From NCBI RefSeq assembly GCF_009192945.1, contig NZ_NSET01000049.1, positions 1-64,000 on the forward strand: 64,000 nt of DNA. Direction: 5' to 3'. Source of the DNA: Xanthomonas maliensis (lineage in GTDB: Bacteria; Pseudomonadota; Gammaproteobacteria; Xanthomonadales; Xanthomonadaceae). The notes beneath the pieces are model-generated. The model worked only from the letters and a program-made list of their open reading frames with translations, had not been told where the DNA came from and made no database searches. Within the stretch, counting starts at the first letter, position 1, and each line of letters starts with the position of its first letter. This document shows, in pieces, positions 37,019-45,035 of the stretch. The position numbers and the translations under genes were made by a program.

Positions 37019-38041
37019 CTAAAAGCGCCACCAGGCGGCGACGAAGGGTCCACCGGCCGCGCCGGTATTGCGCCCCATCACCGGCTGCTGATAACCCAGC
37101 TGCCACTGGCTGCCGCCCGCGGCGGTGTACAACGCCGACAATTGCAGCTTGGTGAGGTCGTAGTTGGTCCCGGTGGCCACATAGCTGGCGCCGCTGGCCA
37201 CGTCGCTGATGACGTTGGCATTGTTGCGACCGTTGCCCAGGCCCTGGATCACGTTGAGCTCGCCCAGCAGCAGCCAACGCGAGGTGATACCCAAGCCGGT
37301 GGAGACATCCACCCGGGCCTCGTCGGAGGCCGCGCTGCCGCGCAGGCGCACGGCAGCGCCGAGATCGACATAGCCGTTGCGGTCGCCCAGGCTGTAGCCA
37401 CGACCACGGCTATAGCGCAGTTCCAGGCCATAGTCGCCCAGACCCAGGGCCGGATCCGGGCTGGGATTGCCAGGATGGTAGGTCTTGTCGCGTCCGTAGG
37501 CCGGCACGCTCACCAGTGCCTGCACGGCGTCGTGCCAGACCGCGTCCTGCCCGTTGCCGAGCGCGTAGCGCAGCCCGATCTCCTGATCGGCCAGGCCGGT
37601 GGTGGTGCGGCGCACGCGCTGCGTGGTGTCGCCCTGCACCAAGTCGTTGTTGAAGCCAACCTGGGTCAGATAGAAATTACCGATCAGGCTGAGCCGGTCA
37701 CTCAGGCCGTGCTCGAGATAGACATTGAGCTGGTCCTGCCGGCTGCGGCCGTTGTTGCCGAAGGTACCGCGATGGTGGCCATCGTCGAACCAGCCGCGAC
37801 CGTCGCTGTGCAGGGCCTTGACGATCATCAAGGTGTCGCCGTCTGGCTGGGTCCAGGCGCCGGCCAGGGCGATGGCGGGCATGCCCGCCATCACGCCGCA
37901 CAGCAAGGCCAGAGGCACTACGCCAGTACGAGGGGAGGCGGACGCAGCAGGGCGTCGGCGGCAAGATGTAAGCGAACTGGACTGCGAAAAAACAGCACAT
38001 CGCGACTGGACCCGCGAGCGCGGGACGTGGGTTAGACGCAT
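37019..38041 (-). CDS. Putative outer-membrane barrel protein of the EPS cluster
   Basis: A 340-residue protein, first gene of the cluster, 12 bases before the synthase. After an export signal (VVPLALLCGVMAGMPAIALA, cleavage before GAWTQPDGDT) it consists of alternating strands typical of an outer-membrane barrel (DQLNVYLEHGLSDRLSLIGN, ADQEIGLRYALGNGQ, GDYGLELRYSRGRGYSLGD) and ends in FVAAWWRF, a barrel-type aromatic terminus. The start at 38041 has AGGA upstream but gives an unusually long n-region of about 40 residues; a later start near the signal core is possible. No family name can be given; a role in polymer export is inferred from position. Confidence 0.7.
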   Translation of the reverse strand: MRLTHVPRSRVQSRCAVFSQSSSLTSCRRRPAASASPRTGVVPLALLCGVMAGMPAIALAGAWTQPDGDTLMIVKALHSDGRGWFDDGHHRGTFGNNGRSRQDQLNVYLEHGLSDRLSLIGNFYLTQVGFNNDLVQGDTTQRVRRTTTGLADQEIGLRYALGNGQDAVWHDAVQALVSVPAYGRDKTYHPGNPSPDPALGLGDYGLELRYSRGRGYSLGDRNGYVDLGAAVRLRGSAASDEARVDVSTGLGITSRWLLLGELNVIQGLGNGRNNANVISDVASGASYVATGTNYDLTKLQLSALYTAAGGSQWQLGYQQPVMGRNTGAAGGPFVAAWWRF

Positions 38042-38169
38042 TGCAGGATTCCTGGTGGGGGACCCGAGAGGGCCAGGAAAGCAAACGGAAGCAATCACAC
38101 TGCGGCGCGGAACTTATCACACTCCAAGCGCCAACCCATCACGGTTCACTCACTGAGACGTGAACACTG

Positions 38170-39009
38170 TCACGCGCTTCGCAGCAGGCGCGGCAGCTGC
38201 AGCAAGGCGTGGGCCCAGATGGCCCCCCACACCGCACAGCGCGTCAGCCACCCGCGCTGCTCCGCTTCGAACTTGCGGAAGTAGCGCCAGAGGCCGCGGT
38301 GCTTGTGCCATTCGACGAAAAACGGGCGGGCGCGACTGGACACCCCCCGCACATGCACCACCTGCAGATCGTTGGCGATGGCCACCAAGGCGCCTGCCTG
38401 GCGGGCGCGGCGGCAGAGGTCCAGGTCCTCCGCATGCAGGCGATAGCCGTCATCCCAGCCATTCAGCCGATCGAACAGGCTGCGCTGCATCAGCAGCAGT
38501 GCGCCGGATAAGGCCTCCACCGGCTGCAGCGACTGCAGCGGATCGGCGGCGACCGCCAGCTGGGCCGCGGCCCGTGGCGCGCGCAGCATCGCGGCGAAGT
38601 CCGGGTCGCGTCGGCGCACCGCTGGATCCGGGCACCCGTGTTCGTCCACCTGTTCCACCCCCAACACCACCGCGGGATAGCCGTCCGCACGCGCACACAG
38701 CTGCAGCAAGGTGTCGTACTCGACCAACAGATCGGGATTGATGAACACCAGCCACGGCGCCTGACTGGCACGCGCGCCCTGATTGCAGGCAGTGGCAAAG
38801 CCGGGATTGTCGGGATTGGCGATGAACTGCAGACGCGGATCGGCCAGGGCATGGCGCTGTACCACGTCGAGCGTGTCGTCGCTGGAGGCATTGTCGACCA
38901 CGCGGATCTCGCTGACCCCGTGCGCGGTCCGCAGGCGCGACAGGCAGGCATCGATCGTGCTGCTGCTCTGATAGGTGACGACGACGGCGGCGATCTGGAC
39001 GGAGGTCAT
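38170..39009 (-). CDS. GT2 glycosyltransferase, rhamnosyltransferase-like
   Basis: A 279-residue non-processive GT2 enzyme of the WbbL/rhamnosyltransferase type. It has AAVVVTYQSSSTIDACLSRL, IRVVDNASSDDTLDVVQRHA, NPDNPGFATACNQGARAS, LVFINPDLLVEYD (the metal-binding acidic motif of this group) and LHAEDLDLCRRARQAGALVA (catalytic base region). A C-terminal amphipathic segment could tether it to the membrane. It transfers a sugar, possibly rhamnose, to a lipid-linked acceptor (inference). It lies 128 bases upstream of the EPS cluster on the same strand and may or may not belong to it. Confidence 0.88.
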   Translation of the reverse strand: MTSVQIAAVVVTYQSSSTIDACLSRLRTAHGVSEIRVVDNASSDDTLDVVQRHALADPRLQFIANPDNPGFATACNQGARASQAPWLVFINPDLLVEYDTLLQLCARADGYPAVVLGVEQVDEHGCPDPAVRRRDPDFAAMLRAPRAAAQLAVAADPLQSLQPVEALSGALLLMQRSLFDRLNGWDDGYRLHAEDLDLCRRARQAGALVAIANDLQVVHVRGVSSRARPFFVEWHKHRGLWRYFRKFEAEQRGWLTRCAVWGAIWAHALLQLPRLLRSA

Positions 39010-39345
39010 CCGATCATTATCCGGCGCGCACGCCGGACAACGCCATCATGCTGCGCGCCGCCGACGTGGCGGCGGGCGACGCCAGCGGGCATACTGCGCG
39101 CCCCGGCGCCGCCCCTGGTAGCGACCGACTGCGCCCTGGGCGCCTTTCCGACCCTTCCGAGATGTCAGCCCGCGACCTTCCGGTAACGCGCTGCCCCTGT
39201 ATTCCCCGCGTCGTGTCCCGCTGATGGGATGGACGGCGCCACGACGGCCCGGCAGCGCCGTCCTCGTCCCAGCCGGTGCCAGCACCGGGTCCGCGCCGTC
39301 ACCCTGGCCATCCTGGTCTATACCACTCTCCGGCGAGGTGGGCGT
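39010..39345 (+). promoter_or_regulatory. Leader of the kinase/TonB/PnuC module with two hairpins
   Basis: No gene is seen in this 336-base divergent gap. On the plus strand GGACGGCGC (39231-39239) pairs with GCGCCGTCC (39255-39263), extended by GGGA/TCCC outside. It is followed at once by CCGGTGC-ca-GCACCGG (39273-39288). These end 58 bases before the kinase ATG and could form a structured leader. I looked for TPP, cobalamin and FMN aptamer consensus blocks and did not find them. A purine-rich ribosome site GGCGAGGTGGG precedes the ATG. Confidence 0.4.
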
Positions 39346-40503
39346 ATGAGCGCCCCGCATCAGGTCCATGGCATGGGCTGGACGCCGGCTGCGCCGGATT
39401 GGCCGGCCTTGACCCACGCCGAGATCGCGCAGGTGCTGCAGGCCTTCCCGCAACTGGCGCCAGTCGGCGCCGCGCAATGGCATAGCGCACGGCCGTTCTC
39501 GGCAGCCGCGCGCGTGGACACTGCGGCGGGAGCGGTCATCGTCAAACGCCACCATCTGCGTGTGCGCGATGCCGCCGCGCTGGACGAAGAGCATCGCTTC
39601 ATGGCGCACCTCCGCGCGGCCGGAGCGCCAGTGGTGGAGGTGCTGTCCACCGCCGATGGGCGCACCGCGCTGCCGCTGGCGAGCTGGACCTATGAAGTGC
39701 AGCGACTGGGCGAGGGCGTCGACCTGTACCGCGATGCGCTGTCGTGGACCGCATTCCAGCAGGCGCAGCACGCGCACGCCGCCGGCCAGGCGCTGGCCCG
39801 GCTGCACGCCGCCGCGCGGGGCTTCGCCGCGCCTGCTCGCCACACCACCGTGCTGGTGGCCAACCTGCGGCTGTTTATGCAGCGCGACCCACTGCAGGCA
39901 CTGAGCGAGGCCTTGCCGACCCGTCCGGCACTGGCGGCCGCGCTACACGCGCGGCGGTGGCGCCAGGATCTGGCCACCCACCTGATGCCCTGGCATGCGC
40001 AGGCGTGGCCGCTGCTGTCGCGCCCGAATGCGCTGCCTCCGCTGTGGACGCATGGCGACTGGCACGCGTCCAATCTGCTGTGGCAGCAACGCGACGGCCA
40101 CGCCGATGTCAGCGCGGTGTTCGACTTCGGTCTGGCCGACCGCACCTGCGCGCTGTTCGATCTGGCCACCGCCATCGAGCGCAACCTGATCCCCTGGCTG
40201 GCGTTGGACCTCGGCCAGCGCGCGCCACCGCACCTGGACCAGCTCGATGCACTGCTGGACGGCTATGCGCTCGTGCAACCGCTCGATGCTGCCCAGTTGC
40301 AGTGCCTGGCTGCGCTGCTGCCACTGGTGCACGCCGATTTCGCGCTGAGCGAACTGGCCTATTTCACCGCCATTACCGGCTCGACCGAGAACGCCGAGCT
40401 GGCCTATCACCGCTATTTGCTCGGTCACGCGGACTGGTTCGCCAGCGCCGATGGCCAGCGTTTGCTCGAACGGCTGCATGCGCGTGCGCGCTGCCTGCCG
40501 TAG
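39346..40503 (+). CDS. APH/choline-kinase-family small-molecule kinase
   Basis: A 385-residue kinase of the aminoglycoside phosphotransferase (APH) superfamily, which also includes thiamine, choline and methylthioribose kinases. It shows AVIVKRHHL (ATP-binding Lys), the Brenner motif WTHGDWHASNLLW (His236, catalytic Asp238, Asn243) and AVFDFGLADRTCALFDLATA (metal-binding Asp, DFG-like). The N-terminal 45 residues carry no motif I recognise. It is followed 34 bases later by the TonB receptor gene and then, past a repeat, by a PnuC transporter, so phosphorylation of an imported vitamin or nucleoside is more likely than antibiotic resistance (inference). Confidence 0.85.
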   Translation: MSAPHQVHGMGWTPAAPDWPALTHAEIAQVLQAFPQLAPVGAAQWHSARPFSAAARVDTAAGAVIVKRHHLRVRDAAALDEEHRFMAHLRAAGAPVVEVLSTADGRTALPLASWTYEVQRLGEGVDLYRDALSWTAFQQAQHAHAAGQALARLHAAARGFAAPARHTTVLVANLRLFMQRDPLQALSEALPTRPALAAALHARRWRQDLATHLMPWHAQAWPLLSRPNALPPLWTHGDWHASNLLWQQRDGHADVSAVFDFGLADRTCALFDLATAIERNLIPWLALDLGQRAPPHLDQLDALLDGYALVQPLDAAQLQCLAALLPLVHADFALSELAYFTAITGSTENAELAYHRYLLGHADWFASADGQRLLERLHARARCLP

Positions 40504-40537
40504 CTGCCGTCCTTTCCTTTTCGCCCGAGTCGTCCGC

Positions 40538-42703
40538 ATGTCCCATCCCCGCCCTGCCCCGTGTTGCCATCCTCTCGCCCTGTCCCTGCTGGCCGGCCTG
40601 TCCGTGCCGGCGTTGGCACAGCAAACCCCAGCGCAAACCGCGATCGAGCTGGATGCAGTCACTGTGCGCGGCGAGCGCAGCGATCCGACCACAGCGCTCG
40701 GCGGCTTCGGTAGCAGTCGCCTGCTGGATGCGCCAGCATCGATCGCCGTCATCGACCGCCAGCAGCTACTCGATCGGCAAGCGCGCGTGCTCAGTGAGGT
40801 GTTGCGCGCCGATGCCTCGGCAGGCGACGCCTATGCGCCGATCGGCTACTACGAAAATTTCCTGCTACGCGGCTATTCGCTCAATGCGGCCAATAGTTAC
40901 CGCATCAACGGTTTGAGTGCGGTGGGCGAGCAATCGATCGCGCTGGAGAACAAGCAGCAGGTGCAGATCCTCAAGGGCCTGGCCGGGCTGCAGAGCGGCG
41001 TCAACGAGCCGGCCGGATTGATCGACTACCGCACCAAGCGTCCCGAACGTGTTCGCAGTCTGACGCTGGGCACCGACGAACAGGGCTCGCGCTATCTGGC
41101 CACCGATCTGGGCGACTGGTTCGGCACCGAACGCACCCTGGGCCTGCGTGTGAACGCCGCGCGCGAGGACATCCACAGCTATGTCGAACACGCCGACGGC
41201 TACCGCAATTTCCTCTCGCTGGCCGGCGACTGGAAGCCCAGCGCACAAACGCTGCTGCAGCTGGACGTGGACTATCAGCATCGCCAGCAGCGTTCGGTGC
41301 CCGGCTATGCGCTGCTCGGTGGAACCGACGTCCCGCAGGCGATCGACGTGCATCGCCTGCTCGGCTATCAACCCTGGTCGCGCCCGGTGGAGATGGACTC
41401 GCTCAACACGCAGCTGCGCTATGCCCATCAGTTCAACGAAGCCTGGCGCGCCAGCGTGGAGGCGGCACGCAGCCGTGCCACGATCAACGACTTCTCTGCG
41501 TTCGCCTGGGGCTGCTACGGGGCACCCAGCTGCGCCGGCATCGTCACCCCGAACTTCTTCAGCGCGCAGGGCGAATACGACATCTACGACTATCGCAGCC
41601 CTGACGACACCCGCGTGCACGACCAGGTGCGCGCCACGCTCGAGGGTCGCTTCGCCACCGGCTCGCTGCAGCATCAACTCACGGCAGGCGTGGACTGGTT
41701 GCGGCGGACGGTCGATCGCTATGGCTCGGTCAACGCATTCATCGGCAGTGGCCGCATCGATCGCGATCCGGACGTGTTCGCACCCACCGACGTGCCGCTA
41801 GGCCCCAAGCAGCGGCGCCTGGATAGCCGCCAACGCGCACTGGTACTGGCCGACCGCATCGGTCTGGACTCGCAGTGGGAACTGGCGCTGGGCGCACGCT
41901 ACCTGCGTCTGGACGAACGCGCATTCGATGGTGACGGCCTGCTGCAGCGGCGCACTCGCAAGGATGCCGTGTTGCCGCAGGCAGCACTGCTGTTCAAGCC
42001 GCAAGCGCAGACCACGCTCTACGCCAGCTACGCCAAGAGCCTGGCTGCCGGCGGCACCGCGCCCTGGTTCGCCGACAATGCCGACACCATCCTGCCGCCC
42101 ACCAACGCCTACCAGCTGGAAACCGGCGCCAAGCTCGAGCTGGATGGACTGCGGCTGGGCGCGGCAGTGTTCGACATCCGCCAGGCCTATCAGTTCACCC
42201 AGCCGCAGCCTGACGGTGGCCTGCTGTACCTGCAGCAGGGCCAGTTGCACAACCGTGGCCTGGAACTGTCGGCCGATGGCGCCGCAACCGCGCAGCTGCG
42301 GCTATTCGCCAGCGTTGCGGCAATCCGTGCGCGCGCCGAGAACACCGGGTTCGCGGCTTACCAGGACCACCAGGCGATCAACGTCCCGCGCTTGCGTGCC
42401 AGCCTGCAGGCCGACTACCGCGTCGCCGCCATCGACGGGCTGGCGCTGCTGGCGGGCGTGCAGTACAGCGACCGCAAGTTCGCCGACCGTCTCGGCAATA
42501 CCAGCGTACCGGCCTATGCCGTGGCCAATCTCGGTGCCCGTTACGCCACTGCCGTCGGCGGCCTGGCCACGACCTGGCGGCTCAGCGTGGATAACCTGTT
42601 CGATCGTCGCTACTGGCGCGACGCCGGCGAGTACCTGGGCGATGCCTATCTGTTCCCGGGCGCGCCACGCACCGCACGGTTGACGGTGCAGGTGGATTTT
42701 TGA
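40538..42703 (+). CDS. TonB-dependent outer-membrane receptor, siderophore-receptor type
   Basis: A 721-residue gated outer-membrane transporter. It has a signal peptide (LALSLLAGLSVPALA), a TonB box-like start (IELDAVTVRGERS), a plug domain with LLDAPASIAVIDRQQLLDRQ, NFLLRGYSLNAANSYRINGL and QVQILKGLAGLQSGVNEPAG, and a 22-strand barrel. It ends RLSVDNLFDRRYWRDAGEYL ... ARLTVQVDF with terminal Phe. Sequence style is FhuA/siderophore type, but its neighbours (kinase, PnuC, GntR) suggest a vitamin, nucleoside or other small ligand. The substrate cannot be read from the sequence. Confidence 0.92.
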   Translation: MSHPRPAPCCHPLALSLLAGLSVPALAQQTPAQTAIELDAVTVRGERSDPTTALGGFGSSRLLDAPASIAVIDRQQLLDRQARVLSEVLRADASAGDAYAPIGYYENFLLRGYSLNAANSYRINGLSAVGEQSIALENKQQVQILKGLAGLQSGVNEPAGLIDYRTKRPERVRSLTLGTDEQGSRYLATDLGDWFGTERTLGLRVNAAREDIHSYVEHADGYRNFLSLAGDWKPSAQTLLQLDVDYQHRQQRSVPGYALLGGTDVPQAIDVHRLLGYQPWSRPVEMDSLNTQLRYAHQFNEAWRASVEAARSRATINDFSAFAWGCYGAPSCAGIVTPNFFSAQGEYDIYDYRSPDDTRVHDQVRATLEGRFATGSLQHQLTAGVDWLRRTVDRYGSVNAFIGSGRIDRDPDVFAPTDVPLGPKQRRLDSRQRALVLADRIGLDSQWELALGARYLRLDERAFDGDGLLQRRTRKDAVLPQAALLFKPQAQTTLYASYAKSLAAGGTAPWFADNADTILPPTNAYQLETGAKLELDGLRLGAAVFDIRQAYQFTQPQPDGGLLYLQQGQLHNRGLELSADGAATAQLRLFASVAAIRARAENTGFAAYQDHQAINVPRLRASLQADYRVAAIDGLALLAGVQYSDRKFADRLGNTSVPAYAVANLGARYATAVGGLATTWRLSVDNLFDRRYWRDAGEYLGDAYLFPGAPRTARLTVQVDF

Positions 42704-42713
42704 TCGCTGCTAC

Positions 42714-43275
42714 CCCCCATCCGCCCTTCGGGCACCTTCCCCCGCAAGCGGGGGAAGGGCGCAGTGCTGGTGCGGTGAGGACCACTCGCTTGCAGGGCGA
42801 TCCGCCACCACAGAGACACGCGCCGTTGCCTTCTCCCGCCAGCGGGAGTGGGTGGTGCGCAGGGTGATGACTGACCGGCAGCCGCACGCTCGCCCCCATC
42901 CGCCCGTCGGGCACCTTCGCCCGCCAGCGGGGGAAGGGCGCAGTGCTGGTGCGGTGAGGGCCACTCGCTTGCAGGGCGATCCGCCACCACAGAGACACGC
43001 GCCGTTGCCTTCTCCCGCCAGCGGGAGTGGGTGGTGCGCAGGGTGATGACTGACCGGCAGCCGCACGCTCGCCCCCATCCGCCCGTCGGGTACCTTCCCC
43101 CGCCAGCGGGGGAAGGGCGCAATGCTGGTGCGGTGAGGGCCACTCGCTTGCAGGGCGATCCGCCACCACAGAGACACGCGCTGTTGCCTTCTCCCGCCAG
43201 CGGGAGTGGGTGGTGCGCAGGGTGATGACTGACCGGCAGCCGCACGCTCGCCCCCATCCATTCTTCGGGCATCTT
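42714..43275. repeat. 179-bp tandem repeat, three copies plus a partial fourth
   Basis: Three nearly identical units start at about 42714, 42893 and 43072 (period exactly 179), with a diverging fourth from 43251 to about 43275. Each unit contains the hairpins CCCCCGC-N-GCGGGGG (in units 1 and 3 as CTTCCCCCGC..GCGGGGGAAG) and CTCCCGC-cag-GCGGGAG, and a shared core CGGTGAGGGCCACTCGCTTG. The array fills the 646-base gap between the receptor and the PnuC gene, in which I see no real gene. Open frames through it on both strands are artefacts of repeat composition. Confidence 0.97.
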
Positions 43276-43349
43276 CCCAAGGACGCCGGAATCCGCTCCA
43301 AGACGCAGCATCGCCTTTACCCAACTCTCCACTTTCCACCAGGCCTCGC

Positions 43350-43925
43350 ATGACCCTGCTCGAATCCATCGCCGTCGTGATCAACCTGCTGGGCGTGTGG
43401 CTGACCGCACGCCGCATCCGCTGGTGCTGGCCGGTGGGCGTCGTGGCGGTCGCGCTGTACGCATGGCTGTTCTACCGCTGGAAGCTGTACTCGGACATGC
43501 TGCTGCAAGGCGTCTACCTGCTGACGCAGCTCTACGGTTGGTGGCAGTGGCAACGTGGCCTGGCGGCGGACCAGCGTATTCGCCCGCTGCCACTGCCGCG
43601 CACGGAAGGATGGCTGTCGCTGATCGCCGGCACCGTCCTGGCCACCGGCCTGGGGGCCTATATGCACTTCCGCACCGACGCCGCATTGCCGTGGCTGGAC
43701 GCGGCACTGGCCAGCTTCAGCCTGGTCGCCACCGTCTGGGCCGCGCGCCGACGCATCGCCAATTGGCCGCTGTGGATCGTGCTCGACTGCGTCTACGTCG
43801 GCGTCTTTCTCGCCAAAGGGCTGTATCCGACCGCCGCGTTGTACGCCGGCTTCGTGGCCCTGGCGGCCTACGGCTGGCGCAGTTGGCACGCCCAGCGCAA
43901 CCTGATGGCCGCTGGCACGCACTGA
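43350..43925 (+). CDS. PnuC-family vitamin/nucleoside transporter
   Basis: A 191-residue inner-membrane protein with seven or so helices and PnuC-family landmarks: SIAVVINLLGVWLTARRIRW, YKLYSDMLLQGVYLLTQLYG-type segment (KLYSDMLLQGVYLLTQLYGW followed by WQW), NWPLWIVLDCVYVGVFLAKG and ALYAGFVALAAYGWRSW. PnuC proteins are facilitators for nicotinamide riboside (PnuC), thiamine (PnuT) or riboflavin (PnuX), with the ligand trapped by phosphorylation. A kinase gene is indeed nearby. Which vitamin is carried here is not resolvable by eye. Confidence 0.9.
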   Translation: MTLLESIAVVINLLGVWLTARRIRWCWPVGVVAVALYAWLFYRWKLYSDMLLQGVYLLTQLYGWWQWQRGLAADQRIRPLPLPRTEGWLSLIAGTVLATGLGAYMHFRTDAALPWLDAALASFSLVATVWAARRRIANWPLWIVLDCVYVGVFLAKGLYPTAALYAGFVALAAYGWRSWHAQRNLMAAGTH

Positions 43926-43978
43926 CAGGATGCCACCGTTGGGTGGTTCTTCTTTACCATCGCTGCCTTCCCACCTGG

Positions 43979-44758
43979 ATGGACGACTACCTTGCTCCCG
44001 CGCCCGCCGCTGACGCCCCGCCCTGCCACATGACTCTGTCGCGTCAACACCGCATCACCGAATCCATTGCTGCCCAGATCGACACCGGCGAGTGGGGACC
44101 GGACCAGCGCCTGCCGGTGGAGCGCGCGCTGGCCGAACGCTTCGGCTGCACCCGCATCACCTTGCGCGAGGCACTGCAGCAGCTGGAGGCGGATGGCCGC
44201 ATCTATCGCGAAAATCGCCGCGGCTGGTTCGTCAGCGCGCCGCGTGTGCGCTACGACCCCACCAGCATCGCCGGCTTCATGCAGTATGTCGGCGCACAAG
44301 GGCGGCGGCCACGCACCGAATTGCTGAGCGCAAGCCGGCAAGCGGCCGGTCCCGACTATGCCGCTGCCTTGCGTCTGCCGTCACCGGAGGAAGAGGTGTT
44401 CGTGCTGCAGCGCCGGCGCTGGATCGACCGCCGCGCGGTCCTGTTGGAAACCAACGTCGTGCGCGCCAGTTGGGCACCACGCCTGCTCGAGCACGATCTG
44501 GCGGGTTCGCTGTCGCAGGTGTTCAACCAGAAGCTGGGGGTGTTCCTCAGCCGTAGCCAGTTGTCGATGCATCCGGCCGGGCTGGATGCGGCGCAGGCAC
44601 TGCTGCTGCAATCGACCACCGGCACGCCGTGCTTTCGCCTGCGCCGGATCAGTTTCGCCGAGGACGGCAGTGCGGTGGAACTGGACATCGAATCCTGGCG
44701 CCACGACGCGCTGGAGGTGGTGGTGCGCACGCAAGCGCCAACGCGCGGTGCCGATTAG
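43979..44758 (+). CDS. GntR-family regulator with UTRA ligand domain
   Basis: A 259-residue regulator of the HutC/FarR branch. The winged helix is at the N-terminus (ITESIAAQIDTGEWGPDQRL, VERALAERFGCTRITLREAL, QQLEADGRIYRENRRGWFVS). The C-terminal UTRA effector domain (about 95-250) has EEEVFVLQRRRWIDRRAVLL, SQVFNQKLGVFLSRSQLSM and CFRLRRISFAEDGSAVELDI. Start 43979 (MDDYLAP) or 44030 (MTLSRQHRI) are both possible and neither has a strong ribosome site. It probably controls the kinase/TonB/PnuC genes in response to the imported ligand or its phosphorylated form (inference). Confidence 0.9.
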   Translation: MDDYLAPAPAADAPPCHMTLSRQHRITESIAAQIDTGEWGPDQRLPVERALAERFGCTRITLREALQQLEADGRIYRENRRGWFVSAPRVRYDPTSIAGFMQYVGAQGRRPRTELLSASRQAAGPDYAAALRLPSPEEEVFVLQRRRWIDRRAVLLETNVVRASWAPRLLEHDLAGSLSQVFNQKLGVFLSRSQLSMHPAGLDAAQALLLQSTTGTPCFRLRRISFAEDGSAVELDIESWRHDALEVVVRTQAPTRGAD

Positions 44759-45035
44759 CCGGATCGAGCCAGCATGTGCTCAGGACACTGCGAGGAATCG
44801 GTGGTTGCTGGCCAAGGCGGGCAAGCCGCCGACGCCCATGATCGCGTTATCGAAGGCCAGCGCGTGGATGCCAGTCGCCAAGGCAGGCGCGCACGGACCG
44901 ATTCGCATAGACGCCTGTTGGGCGATGCATTCGGCACGCCGTTCTGCTGAGCCCTGGGCCGATACGCCGCTGGCAGAAGCGCACGTCAGACGCGACCGCC
45001 GGGTCGATGCGTGCGTGCTCGAGCCGGCATCCCCC

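Noticed and set aside
39010-39345. TPP or cobalamin riboswitch before the kinase/TonB/PnuC module
   Set aside because: The CTGAGA and related conserved TPP blocks, and the cobalamin box, are not present on either strand.
39346-40503. Aminoglycoside-resistance gene
   Set aside because: The APH fold is shared by many metabolic kinases, and the gene sits with vitamin-type transport genes, not with resistance or mobile elements.
42714-43275. Possible CRISPR array
   Set aside because: The units are contiguous 179-bp direct repeats with no spacers and there are no cas genes.
42582-43417. Long overlapping open frames on the minus strand over the 179-bp repeat (repeating peptide rich in PLPLAGEG-like sequence)
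   Set aside because: They exist because the 179-bp unit lacks stops and repeats; the peptide has no family features and the frames overlap the receptor and pnuC genes.
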